Shown here piece by piece: positions 17,494-25,838 of a stretch of 64,000 bases of DNA. The notes under the pieces were generated by a model. It saw only the letters and a list, made by a program, of their open reading frames with translations. It ran no database searches and had not been told where the DNA came from. The DNA lies in the NCBI GenBank assembly GCA_023417935.1, contig JAEZDY010000023.1, forward strand, positions 1-64,000, given 5' to 3'. The position numbers and the translations under genes are program-made. The DNA is from Bacteroidota bacterium (GTDB taxonomy: Bacteria; Bacteroidota; Bacteroidia; Bacteroidales; Lentimicrobiaceae). Positions within the stretch are counted from its first letter, which is position 1, and each line of letters starts with the position of its first letter.

Positions 17494-19527
17494 GTGAAAT
17501 TTAAATTAACCTCTGAATACAGCCCTACCGGTGATCAGCCTCAGGCAATTCAACAACTTGTTGAAGGACTAAAGCGCGGCGACCCTGCTCAGGTGCTGCT
17601 TGGTGTGACAGGATCGGGTAAGACTTTTACTATAGCCAATGTTATAGCACAGGTGAACAGGCCTACATTGGTGCTTAGCCATAATAAAACACTGGCAGCA
17701 CAGTTGTATGGTGAATTCAAGCAGTTCTTTCCCGATAATGCTGTTGAATATTTCGTTTCCTATTATGATTACTACCAGCCCGAAGCCTTCATTCCATCAT
17801 CAAATACTTATATTGAGAAGGATCTCTCTATTAATGAGGAAATTGAAAAACTCCGGTTGAGTGCTACTTCTTCTTTGTTGTCGGGTAGAAGGGATGTTAT
17901 TGTAGTGTCATCAGTGTCATGTATTTACGGTATTGGTAATCCTGACGACTTTTCTAACAGCGTTGTCAGACTAAAAAAAGGTGATAAAATTAGCAGGAAG
18001 CAACTACTTTGGACATTTGTTGAAGGATTATATAACCGCAGCGAGGTTGAATTCAACAGAGGAAATTTCAGAGTAAAGGGTGATACAGTTGATATTTTTC
18101 CTGCTTATGCTGATTATGCTATAAAAATCTTGTTCTGGGACGATGAAATTGAAGGTATTGAAACCTTTAATCCTATGGACGGGCATACTATTGAGAAACT
18201 TGATCTGGTGAATATTTATCCTGCCAATATCTTCGTTACCTCCAAGGAAAAGATGAAGGATTCTATCCAGGAAATCCAGTTTGATCTTATGCGTCAGGTT
18301 GACTATTTCAACGAGGATCGTAAAGCAATGGAAGCCAGGCGTCTTGAAGACCGTGTAACCTATGATATTGAGATGATGAGGGAATTGGGCTACTGCCCGG
18401 GAATAGAGAATTATTCGCGCTATTTTGATGGTCGCAGCCCCGGTTCACGGCCTTTCTGTCTGCTCGATTATTTTCCTGATGATTTTATAACTGTCATCGA
18501 CGAAAGCCATGTAACTGTATCGCAGATAAGGGCAATGTACGGCGGCGACCGTTCACGCAAGCAAACTCTTGTAGAGTATGGTTTCAGACTACCTTCTGCA
18601 ATGGACAACAGGCCTCTCAAGTTCGATGAATTTGAAGGCTTAACCGGTCAGACTATCTACGTAAGTGCTACCCCGGCAGATTTTGAACTGCAGAAATCAG
18701 AAGGTGTGGTGGTTGAGCAACTGATCAGACCTACCGGCCTGATTGATCCGCCGGTGGAAGTCAGGCCCAGCTTATCGCAGGTTGACGATTTACTCGATGA
18801 AATAGATAAAACAATCAAAAACGGTGGCAGGGTGCTGGTTACAACGCTTACCAAACGTATGGCTGAGGAACTTACCAAGTACATGAGCCGGGTGAATATT
18901 AATTGCAGGTACATCCATTCTGATGTTGATACCCTTGAAAGGGTGGAGATATTAAGGGATCTGCGCCTAGGTCTGTTTGATGTGCTAGTAGGTGTTAACC
19001 TTTTGAGGGAAGGACTCGACCTGCCGGAAGTATCATTGGTTGCGATACTTGATGCTGACAAAGAAGGTTTCCTCCGATCGGAACGTTCACTAACTCAAAC
19101 CGCTGGACGCGCAGCACGGAATATCAACAGCAAAGTGATCATGTATGCCGATAAGATAACCGACTCAATGCAGCGCTCAATGGATGAAACCAATCGCCGC
19201 AGGATCAAACAGATAGCATATAACACTGAGCACAATATCACCCCAACCCAGATTATCAAGTCAACCGCTTCTATCATGGGACAAACATCTGTAGCTGGTG
19301 CTTCAGGAAAAGCAGGCAAGGCATATATTGAAAATGACACCCCAAGTGTAGCTGCTGATCCCGTTGTTCAGTACATGGATTATAGTCAACTTGATAAACT
19401 CATTCTCAAAACCCGCAAGGCAATGGAGAAAGCAGCTAAAGAGCTTGACTTTATTGAAGCTGCCAGATTGCGTGATGAAATGTTTGCTCTTCAGGATAAA
19501 CAAAAGAGCCTTACACCAAAAAACTAA
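17494..19527 (+). CDS. uvrB: Excinuclease ABC subunit B
   Basis: A 677-residue UvrB of normal length. It has Walker A GVTGSGKT (37-44), the beta-hairpin region YYDYYQPEAF near residue 95 that inserts into DNA, helicase motifs including VIDESHV and QTAGRAARN, and a C-terminal UVR domain (DKLILKTRKAMEKAAKELDF) that binds UvrC. It verifies damage and loads UvrC in nucleotide excision repair. The start is GTG at 17494, giving the standard MKFKLTSEY N-terminus. It is probably transcribed from its own promoter. uvrA and uvrC are not in this window. Confidence 0.97.
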   Translation: MKFKLTSEYSPTGDQPQAIQQLVEGLKRGDPAQVLLGVTGSGKTFTIANVIAQVNRPTLVLSHNKTLAAQLYGEFKQFFPDNAVEYFVSYYDYYQPEAFIPSSNTYIEKDLSINEEIEKLRLSATSSLLSGRRDVIVVSSVSCIYGIGNPDDFSNSVVRLKKGDKISRKQLLWTFVEGLYNRSEVEFNRGNFRVKGDTVDIFPAYADYAIKILFWDDEIEGIETFNPMDGHTIEKLDLVNIYPANIFVTSKEKMKDSIQEIQFDLMRQVDYFNEDRKAMEARRLEDRVTYDIEMMRELGYCPGIENYSRYFDGRSPGSRPFCLLDYFPDDFITVIDESHVTVSQIRAMYGGDRSRKQTLVEYGFRLPSAMDNRPLKFDEFEGLTGQTIYVSATPADFELQKSEGVVVEQLIRPTGLIDPPVEVRPSLSQVDDLLDEIDKTIKNGGRVLVTTLTKRMAEELTKYMSRVNINCRYIHSDVDTLERVEILRDLRLGLFDVLVGVNLLREGLDLPEVSLVAILDADKEGFLRSERSLTQTAGRAARNINSKVIMYADKITDSMQRSMDETNRRRIKQIAYNTEHNITPTQIIKSTASIMGQTSVAGASGKAGKAYIENDTPSVAADPVVQYMDYSQLDKLILKTRKAMEKAAKELDFIEAARLRDEMFALQDKQKSLTPKN

Positions 19528-19650
19528 TAATTATATAATGCTGCGGGCTTTAACACTCTCAATAAGTTAGGCAATGAGGGGAGCATCAAGGCAATACCAG
19601 GTAGTATTAAATATTTGGCAATAAACACTTGCCCTCGAAACAACTATAAT

Positions 19651-20586
19651 ATGACCGAAACCAATCATAGGGATAAACTTTATACCACAGCAATAAAAGC
19701 ATCTGTTGAAGCAGGCAAGGTTATTTTGGAATATTATTATGATTCCTATTCCATTGAATACAAGACAGATAACAGTCCCCTAACACTGGCCGACAAAAAA
19801 GCGCACAATTGTATTGCAGGTTATCTTGAAGAAACTAACCTTCCTGTTTTGAGCGAAGAAGGCAATAAGATTCCTTACGAGGAAAGAAAAAACTGGCGGG
19901 AATTCTGGATGGTGGATCCTTTGGATGGTACTAAGGAGTTCATTAATAAAAACGGAGAATTCACCGTTAACATTGCCCTTATAAGAGATGGATTACCGAT
20001 AATGGGTGTAGTTTACGTACCGGTAACCGGCATTTTGTATTTCGGTAGTGAAGAATACGGCTCCTACCGTATTGATACAAACATTTACGATCGTAGTGAA
20101 AAGTCAGCACTCAGCGCTCAGCACTCAGTTGGTAGTTATGATGAAAATGCTCATGCAAGCAAGCATGATGCAGATAAAGATTTAAATCATCTTTCAACTT
20201 TGCATGATTTCCTTTCGAAAGCAGAAAAACTACCGCTAAATCCGAGCAACAGAAGTGTAACTATAGTAGGCAGCAGGTCACATCAAAACCCTGCAAATAA
20301 TGAAATTATCAAATCTTTCAGTTCCAACTTTGAAACAGTGAACATGCTTAATGTTGGCAGTTCCCTAAAATTCTGCAAGATAGCTGAAGGAACCGCCGAC
20401 TTCTATCCACGTCTGGGACCTACAATGGAGTGGGATACCGCTGCCGGGCATGCTGTATGCAAGTTTGCCGGTGCGAAGGTCTATATATACAAAACCCGGG
20501 ATGAGGTTATCTACAATAAACCAGATCTGCTGAATCCATATTTTGTAGTTGTTAACTTGCAATTTCAGAAGTATCTTGAAATTTAG
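19651..20586 (+). CDS. cysQ: 3'(2'),5'-bisphosphate nucleotidase CysQ (inositol monophosphatase family)
   Basis: The 311-residue protein has the family motifs EEG (metal-binding Glu), DPLDGTKEF and WDTAAGHAV. CysQ removes the 3' phosphate from PAP/PAPS produced in sulphate assimilation. I chose ATG 19651 (MTETNHRDK) over an in-frame TTG at 19615, because the extra 12 residues do not look family-like. Between the central sheet and the GSRSHQNP segment lies an unusual insertion (about residues 150-190, KSALSAQHSVGS onward) whose DNA has two copies of CAGCACTCAG. It resembles the intergenic repeats just downstream and was probably acquired by repeat insertion in frame. Confidence 0.88.
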   Translation: MTETNHRDKLYTTAIKASVEAGKVILEYYYDSYSIEYKTDNSPLTLADKKAHNCIAGYLEETNLPVLSEEGNKIPYEERKNWREFWMVDPLDGTKEFINKNGEFTVNIALIRDGLPIMGVVYVPVTGILYFGSEEYGSYRIDTNIYDRSEKSALSAQHSVGSYDENAHASKHDADKDLNHLSTLHDFLSKAEKLPLNPSNRSVTIVGSRSHQNPANNEIIKSFSSNFETVNMLNVGSSLKFCKIAEGTADFYPRLGPTMEWDTAAGHAVCKFAGAKVYIYKTRDEVIYNKPDLLNPYFVVVNLQFQKYLEI

Positions 20587-20620
20587 CTGTTAGCTGTCAG
20601 TTATCAGCTTTTAACTTTGT

Positions 20621-20714
20621 TCACCACTCACCACTCACTACTCACCACTCACTACTCACCACTCACTACTCACTACTCACTACTCACCACTCACTACTCA
20701 CTACTCACTACTCA
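20621..20714. repeat. Heptamer tandem repeat array CTCAC[C/T]A
   Basis: About 13 head-to-tail copies of a 7-bp unit alternate between CTCACCA and CTCACTA over 94 bp, ending in a partial CTCA. It lies between the cysQ stop and a bidirectional terminator. A second repeat, TTAGCTGTTAGCTGTCAG-like, starts right at the cysQ stop (20583 on). ORFs that cross the array are artefacts of the repeat. Confidence 0.95.
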
Positions 20715-20752
20715 AAACAAAAAAAAACCGCTATCAGCGGCTTTTTTTGTTT
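20715..20752. terminator. Bidirectional terminator between cysQ and the FKBP gene
   Basis: CCGCT (20728-20732) and AGCGG (20736-20740) form a short GC stem with an ATC loop. It is flanked by seven A on the left and seven T on the right, so it can end transcription from both convergent genes. Confidence 0.85.
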
Positions 20753-20767
20753 TGTATAAGTTTACAC

Positions 20768-22096
20768 TTATTTCACTTCCAATAGCTCAACATCAAATAC
20801 AAGTGTTGCACTTGGTGGTATAGTAGGCATGCGTCCATCGGGGCCGTAACCTAGTTTTGATGGAATAATCAGTTTAGCTTTTCCTCCAACTTTCATCATG
20901 GCGATGCCTTCTTCCCATCCCTGTATTACTTGTCTTTGTCCAAGCACAAATTCAAATGGCTCATTACGATCGCGTGATGAATCAAACTTTGTTCCATTTA
21001 ACAGGGTACCGGTATAATGAACTTTTACAGTTTTACCTGCTGCAGCCTGAGCGCCTGTTCCTTTTGTTAGTTCTATGTAATACAAGCCTGAAGCGGTTGG
21101 TGCAGTATTGATGTTGTTTGACCTAATGTAATTCTGCAAGTTTGACATTTCCTCTCTTGCACTTTTTTCTTTTTGTTCAGCAGCAGCTTTTTCCTTGTCG
21201 GCTCTTTCTTTCTCAACCTGTGCTTTAGTGAGGATATCAACCATTTCAAGATCATACAGCAATGTAGTGTATGGAGCAACCATTTGTCCCCTGCCTTGAT
21301 CACCAAATGCCAGTGATGATGGAACTATAATAGATGCTTTCGCTCCTTCTGATAATAATGATAAGGCTTCGGTGACACCTTTAGTGTCAAAGTCTTTTCC
21401 ACTTTCCCACATCATCGGTTCACCCTGATCGTAAGTTGAGTATATCTGGCCACCTTCAATGGTTGATACTTTAAAATGAATTTTAGCAAAATCACCAACC
21501 TTAGGCTTTTGACCATTTCCTTTTTGAGTCTCAATGAAATAAAGACCTGATGGAAGTGGCGCAACTGTGATATTTGAACTCTGAAGGTGGCTTTGCAGTA
21601 AAGTTTGCTCGGCTGCCTTTGCTTCTTCCATCTTAACTTGGTACTCAGCTTCCATTTGTTCTTCTGTCTTCGCAGATATAAGCTTCACTGCAAAGAAAAT
21701 CTCTTTCCCTGCAAAAGTAGAATCAGGTAATTGTGGCATTTTAATGGTTTTCAGGAAGAAAGAATCAGCTGATGTAATAAATGTAGCACTATCGCCCGGG
21801 TTGAGCATTGCCAGACCTGAGTAAAAATCACCCGGGTATGAAGGCTCGATTAAAGGGAGCATGAAGTCCTGAGGGATATCGGCTGTATTAAATAGTACTG
21901 AATCGTTGATTGAGTACTGCAGTTTCAGGTTTAAAACCATACCTGGTTTGAGGGTTGTAGTGTCATCAGATTTTACGTGAATCTTGTAATACAATCCGTC
22001 ATCCGTTTTTTTGAATCCCCGGTGTTCAGAACATCCGATTATGCCCATAGATATCCCTATGGTTAGCATGAGGAAATAAATGTTTCTGTATTTCAT
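20768..22096 (-). CDS. Multi-domain FKBP-type peptidyl-prolyl isomerase lipoprotein
   Basis: A 442-residue lipoprotein: the signal peptide ends in a GIIGC lipobox at about residue 22. Three FKBP-like domains follow. The first (about 35-150) and second (about 180-285) are divergent and lack most active-site aromatics. The third, C-terminal domain is canonical, with VKVHYTGTLLNGTKFDSS, VIQGWEEGIAMMKVGGK and LGYG. A charged, coiled-coil-like linker rich in Glu and Lys joins domains two and three. It probably assists folding of exported or outer-membrane proteins. It lies 29 nt downstream of a second FKBP lipoprotein gene in the same direction. Confidence 0.88.
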   Translation of the reverse strand: MKYRNIYFLMLTIGISMGIIGCSEHRGFKKTDDGLYYKIHVKSDDTTTLKPGMVLNLKLQYSINDSVLFNTADIPQDFMLPLIEPSYPGDFYSGLAMLNPGDSATFITSADSFFLKTIKMPQLPDSTFAGKEIFFAVKLISAKTEEQMEAEYQVKMEEAKAAEQTLLQSHLQSSNITVAPLPSGLYFIETQKGNGQKPKVGDFAKIHFKVSTIEGGQIYSTYDQGEPMMWESGKDFDTKGVTEALSLLSEGAKASIIVPSSLAFGDQGRGQMVAPYTTLLYDLEMVDILTKAQVEKERADKEKAAAEQKEKSAREEMSNLQNYIRSNNINTAPTASGLYYIELTKGTGAQAAAGKTVKVHYTGTLLNGTKFDSSRDRNEPFEFVLGQRQVIQGWEEGIAMMKVGGKAKLIIPSKLGYGPDGRMPTIPPSATLVFDVELLEVK

Positions 22097-22125
22097 TCTG
22101 ATAATGATGTTATTAAGATTAGTGA

Positions 22126-22659
22126 TTATTTTAAGTCAAGAAGTTCAATATCATAGATAAGCGTCGATTTCGGGGGCACTTTGTCCTGGTCGCCCAGCAG
22201 CCCATATCCAAGATGCGAAGGTATGATTAATTTTGCATGGTCACCAACCCGTAATAATAATATTCCTTCCTCCAGTCCGCTTTCCACGCCTCCCCTGCCA
22301 ATTAGGAAGGTTTTTGGGCCTGACTGCTCTGAAGAATATATTACTTCACCGGTAATTAGTTTTACTGTATAATTAATTGTAACCAGCTTGCCGGTTTGAG
22401 CTTTCTCACCGTTGCCTTTTTTATAAATCCCATAGCGTAAACCCGATCCCGTTTCCTGTACTTGCCAGTTGTAACGCCGAATGAAGTTGTTTATCTGTTC
22501 TTCTTCAGCCTTAATTGCTTGTTTGTTGGCATTTATTAATGGCTTTTCAAGAGACTTCGGATTTATTTCCCTTTCAGGAGCTTCTTCCCTGTTTCCGCAT
22601 GAGAGTATTCCAGTGGAAACAGTTAATGTAATTATAACAGCAATTAATAATCTTGGCAT
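22126..22659 (-). CDS. FKBP-type PPIase lipoprotein, GldI-like
   Basis: A one-domain FKBP (VTINYTVKLITGEVIYSSEQ, GVESGLEEGILLLRVGDHAK, GYGLLG) behind a lipoprotein signal. I chose ATG 22659 (MPRLLIAV) because it puts the lipobox Cys (GILSC) at residue 21. The longer ATG at 22722 would place it at residue 42, which is too long for a signal peptide. The size and lipid anchor resemble GldI, the gliding-motility FKBP of flavobacteria. As I recall from flavobacterial genomes, gldI also sits beside a DHH phosphoesterase and ndk. Gliding itself cannot be inferred, since no other gld genes are in the window. Confidence 0.75.
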   Translation of the reverse strand: MPRLLIAVIITLTVSTGILSCGNREEAPEREINPKSLEKPLINANKQAIKAEEEQINNFIRRYNWQVQETGSGLRYGIYKKGNGEKAQTGKLVTINYTVKLITGEVIYSSEQSGPKTFLIGRGGVESGLEEGILLLRVGDHAKLIIPSHLGYGLLGDQDKVPPKSTLIYDIELLDLK

Positions 22660-22775
22660 TGTTAGCAACTTTCTGTACAGCTTCGAATATTTGTCAAGTC
22701 TTAGAACTTTTTTTTGCAGCATTTTATAACAGGTTAGTGTTTAGGCTTTCTTGTTCTTAACGAATAATGTCCTGA

Positions 22776-23822
22776 TCAAAGTATGGAACTTTTTTGCGCT
22801 GCCGAAACAAGTGCTTCCTTGTATTGAGGCAACAGTTCGGTGAATTGCTTCAGTGTTTCTTCCATTGATAATGACGAATCACCTCCCGCAGCATTCTTAT
22901 GTCCCCCTCCGCCGTAATGTGCTTTGGCGAATTCATTGACTGAGAAGTCTGACTTCGATCTAAAAGATATCCTTATGCTCTCCTTCTTTTCAGTGAAAAG
23001 TGCCGCAAAGCTTATATTCTTAATCGACAGCGCAAAGTTAACCACTCCTTCTGTATCACCAGGCTGGAAGGAGAATTTTGCCAGATCTTCCTTTGTTAAT
23101 GATATGTAGGCTGTGGAATATTCATTCATTACTACCAGCTTTTCACTCAGGCAATAACCCAGCAATCGCATCCTGTTTTCCGAATATGTGTCGTAAACCA
23201 GTCTGTGTACCAGTTCAGTGTCCACACCTTTTTTTATCAGGTCGGCCACTGTTTCCAGTGTATATGGGTAGTTGCTGGCATAACTGAAGGATCCTGTGTC
23301 GGTCATCATGCCTACATATATATTCACACCCATATCCACATTGATCATACCCCCATCGCCCATTGCATTAATGAAGTTATATATCAATTCAGCGGTTGAG
23401 GATACGGGTATTACTGACAGCATATGGTCAAACTGGGTTTCAGGCTCCGGATGATGGTCTATTAATATTTTTATGCCCGGTGCTTCTGCCAGTTGTTTCT
23501 CGAAAAGATTCACACGTGAGAATGCGTTGTAGTCAAGGCAGAATATGATCTCTGCTTCTTTTAGCATTCTGTCAGCTTTCTTTGAATGGTGATAATATAT
23601 AATCGCATCCTTAATACCCGGCATCCATTGAAGGAATTGAGGCACATCGTTAGGAATTAACACCTCTACATCATGGCCTTTGGCTTTAAGGTAATGGTAT
23701 AATGCAAGGGATGAGCCTATTGCATCTCCGTCAGGATTATAATGGGTGGTGATCAAAATTTTCTTTTTGTCGGTCAGCAACCTTTTTACATCACTGAGGT
23801 TGTTTTTATTGAATCGGTGCAA
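22776..23822 (-). CDS. DHH-family phosphoesterase (NrnA/PAP phosphatase type)
   Basis: This protein has a DHH domain with NPDGDAIGSSLA (metal-binding Asp), LDYNAFSR and the DHH motif itself in LIDHHPEPE, then a DHHA1 domain ending in AHYGGGGHKNAAGG. Such enzymes degrade nano-RNA or cyclic dinucleotide products and can dephosphorylate pAp. An ATG at 23903 is possible, but it precedes a -7 promoter box at 23864-23871 and adds a non-conserved hydrophobic leader. The TTG at 23822 gives a more typical N-terminus. The gene diverges from ndk and is followed by the GldI-like gene. Confidence 0.85.
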   Translation of the reverse strand: MHRFNKNNLSDVKRLLTDKKKILITTHYNPDGDAIGSSLALYHYLKAKGHDVEVLIPNDVPQFLQWMPGIKDAIIYYHHSKKADRMLKEAEIIFCLDYNAFSRVNLFEKQLAEAPGIKILIDHHPEPETQFDHMLSVIPVSSTAELIYNFINAMGDGGMINVDMGVNIYVGMMTDTGSFSYASNYPYTLETVADLIKKGVDTELVHRLVYDTYSENRMRLLGYCLSEKLVVMNEYSTAYISLTKEDLAKFSFQPGDTEGVVNFALSIKNISFAALFTEKKESIRISFRSKSDFSVNEFAKAHYGGGGHKNAAGGDSSLSMEETLKQFTELLPQYKEALVSAAQKSSIL

Positions 23823-23863
23823 ATTGATCGAGAAGTTTAATGAATGTTGTTGATAATTGAACA

Positions 23864-23871
23864 CAAAAATA
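23864..23871 (-). promoter_or_regulatory. Putative -7 box of the DHH gene
   Basis: The minus strand reads TATTTTTG, an exact TAnnTTTG match. It lies inside the longest open frame but upstream of the preferred TTG start, and so supports the shorter protein. Confidence 0.4.
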
Positions 23872-23944
23872 CTGATTATTGTTATTTGTGCCTGTTTACC
23901 CAAATTTTATATATTTACATCCCTATAATGTTAAAACACGAACA

Positions 23945-24364
23945 ATGGCAGGTACTATAACTTTTACAATGATTAAGCCCGAAGCGGTACGCAACCTTCA
24001 ATCAGGTAAAATACTTGATACTATTATTAATTCAGGATTCTCATTGCGCGCACTGAAGCTGGTAAGCCTGTCGCACGAAAAGGCGTCTAAATTCTACGAA
24101 ATCCATAAAGAAAGGCCATTTTATAACGATCTGGTAGCATTTATGTCATCCGGACCCGTTATTGCGGCCGTACTTGAGAAAGACAATGCTGTTGAAGCAT
24201 ACCGCGAACTTATTGGCGCCACCAATCCCGCTGAGGCCGCAACAGGCACTATCCGCCAGCTTTTTGGCACCTCAATCCAGAACAATGCGGTTCACGGATC
24301 TGATAGTGATGAGAATGCTATTAAAGAAGCTGCTTTCTTCTTTTCGGAATTCGATAGAGTTTAA
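23945..24364 (+). CDS. ndk: Nucleoside diphosphate kinase
   Basis: A 139-residue NDK, starting MAGTITFTMIKPEAV at the ATG of 23945; the open frame extends further upstream but is not family-like. The phosphate-accepting histidine lies in NAVHGSDS near the C-terminus, and the Kpn-loop region NPAEAATGTIRQ is intact. It balances nucleoside triphosphate pools by transferring the gamma phosphate. It is divergent from the DHH gene, sharing a short spacer, and convergent with the XRE regulator. Confidence 0.96.
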   Translation: MAGTITFTMIKPEAVRNLQSGKILDTIINSGFSLRALKLVSLSHEKASKFYEIHKERPFYNDLVAFMSSGPVIAAVLEKDNAVEAYRELIGATNPAEAATGTIRQLFGTSIQNNAVHGSDSDENAIKEAAFFFSEFDRV

Positions 24365-24417
24365 TCGTATTCCCCGGTGTCGTTAATTTTACCGGATTAG
24401 CGGGTTTAATATTAGCA

Positions 24418-25092
24418 TCACTCGTTTCCGGGATAGTATTCCGTGAAACTCCTGTCGCTGTAAAAGATCACAATCCTCGTAATCTCCTTTCCGGAGATGC
24501 CTGGCGCTTGTATTCCTTGTTTGCTGAGGGTTTCCCTTCCGGGGATGCCAATTGATTCCTTTGCTGATATACCTGGTGTTTGTCTTTGATGCTTATTAGC
24601 TGATTCCCTTGCGGGGATACTGTTTCCCAGTTTTTCAGGTATGCCCGATGCTCTGTTGTATGGTAATCTTTCTTCATTCCGTGAAACTATTTCCTGAGTC
24701 GGATCATCCTCTTCAAGGTCTTCCACTTCAGATGAATCAGGCAGTTCATCATCATCATAATACTCTTCTGGCTGGTCAATACTGCTTGCTTCATCCTGAG
24801 GATCATCGTCTAACTGAAACAAATCCATAAGAGGCGCTTTAGACGCAGGCGGTTTATTTGCCACACCACCTGTTGAAGGGTATGGGTTCATCATTGCACC
24901 TTCACCAAGCATCAACCAGGCCATACTGATATCAGGATATCTTTTTAGCAGCTTCTGTATAAAGTCCAGACTAGGTTTATTCCTACCATTCAAAATGTGA
25001 GAAACCCCCGACCGCTGCACTCCAATTTCATCTGCAAGCTGAGAAGGGGTGATGTTTTTAGTACGCAGTACTAAGGATATTCTGTCGTTCAT
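24418..25092 (-). CDS. XRE-family HTH regulator with acidic linker and repeated tail
   Basis: The protein is 224 residues from ATG 25092. An XRE helix-turn-helix (MNDRISLVLRTKNITPSQL, then VQRSGVSHILNGRNKPS) covers about 1-55. A long acidic linker (DDDPQDEASS, EEYYDDDELPDSSEVEDLEEDD) follows. Then come several short repeats of the type GI[S/P][A/G][K/R]E (NSIPARES, PGISAKES, IGIPGRET, PGISGKEI), and the tail ends in TRIVIFYSDRSFTEYYPG. An upstream in-frame start (25140) lies before a -7 box at 25120-25127 and is less likely. Target genes are unknown. Most XRE proteins lack this tail. Confidence 0.8.
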   Translation of the reverse strand: MNDRISLVLRTKNITPSQLADEIGVQRSGVSHILNGRNKPSLDFIQKLLKRYPDISMAWLMLGEGAMMNPYPSTGGVANKPPASKAPLMDLFQLDDDPQDEASSIDQPEEYYDDDELPDSSEVEDLEEDDPTQEIVSRNEERLPYNRASGIPEKLGNSIPARESANKHQRQTPGISAKESIGIPGRETLSKQGIQAPGISGKEITRIVIFYSDRSFTEYYPGNE

Positions 25093-25119
25093 AATTGATA
25101 CATTTGTAACTTCACCATT

Positions 25120-25127
25120 CAAATATA
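25120..25127 (-). promoter_or_regulatory. Putative -7 box of the XRE regulator gene
   Basis: The minus strand reads TATATTTG, an exact TAnnTTTG match, 28 nt before the preferred ATG at 25092. Two copies of GCATTTTATAA (25196-25206 and 25221-25231, period 25) lie 70-110 bp further upstream and could be regulatory, though this is speculative. Confidence 0.45.
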
Positions 25128-25639
25128 CAACTAATCCCAATGATACAGTTGTTGTTTACCAACAAAAAATACGATTATCACAATTTACTTCAGTGGCATT
25201 TTATAACAGTCTGATATAGTGCATTTTATAATCATACATTAATTAACATCATTACTCCGCATATAATATTGCATATCTCCCTTATTAATTGACATAAGCA
25301 ATGCTTAGTATCTGATTATCTAAGTGGTATATTTTGCATAAGCACAATTACTATCTAATTACAAATGTTTACACTTGTTGCAACTAATTACAGATGTATA
25401 TACAATTATTCATGCTTCCATGTTACAGTTGTATACATTATTTACGCTTTTCTCAATATAGAGCATTTGCTAATGTTGGTATTAAACACTAATTATGAAG
25501 TGTTTATGTAGTTATAAATACTTTGTAGGTTGTAATAGTGGAAGATATGGTTTGTGTCGAAGGGAGTAAAAAGCAAGAAAAAACAGGTATGTTACAAATG
25601 TAACAGGGGAAATTACCCAGCGTAGCACATCACCCCTAA

Positions 25640-25661
25640 CCCCTCTCCTCAAGGAGAGGGG
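25640..25661. repeat. REP-like palindrome
   Basis: CCCCTCTCC (25640-25648), loop TCAA, and GGAGAGGGG (25653-25661) form a perfect 9-bp, GC-rich hairpin preceded by CATCACCCCTAA. From memory, this kind of sequence is scattered between genes in many Bacteroidota genomes. No T-tract follows, so it is not a terminator. Confidence 0.8.
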
Positions 25662-25687
25662 AACAGGTAATTTCTGGTAGATTGTGT

Positions 25688-25776
25688 TAGCCCTGAATGG
25701 GCGAAATATTACAGCGATGGGTGTTACCCATCGTTTAAAGGACATAAATAATACAAGCCCTGACAGGGCGAAATAA
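25688..25776. repeat. Tripartite palindromic repeat (REP/BIME-like)
   Basis: Three palindromes lie in series: GCCC TGAAT GGGC (25690-25702), CGATGGGT GTT ACCCATCG (25715-25733, perfect 8-bp arms) and GCCCTG A CAGGGC (25757-25769). Both outer units are followed by GAAATA. The layout is like REP clusters mobilised by RAYT (IS200-like) transposases, but no such transposase gene is in the window. Confidence 0.8.
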
Positions 25777-25796
25777 CAGGAATGTTAAAAAGAATA

Positions 25797-25838
25797 GTGA
25801 GGTTCCTCCTCGTGAGGTTCCTCCTCGTGAGTTTCCTC
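25797..25838. repeat. Tandem 15-bp repeat GTGAGGTTCCTCCTC
   Basis: Two exact copies (25797-25811, 25812-25826) and a partial third follow each other. Each contains the palindrome GAGGTTCCTC. A related piece, AAGGTTCCTCCTTCGTCGG, follows at about 25846-25863; its reverse complement resembles a repeat I recall from many genomes (CATTCCGACGAAGGAGGAA). Confidence 0.85.

Noticed and set aside
20621..20714. CRISPR array
   Set aside because: Units are 7 bp, head to tail and without spacers, so this is a simple tandem repeat.
20617..20823. 68-residue protein over the heptamer array
   Set aside because: Its sequence is the translation of the repeat and runs through the terminator; it has no coding character.
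25512..25745. 77-residue minus-strand ORF
   Set aside because: It translates palindromic repeat elements and has no family-like features.
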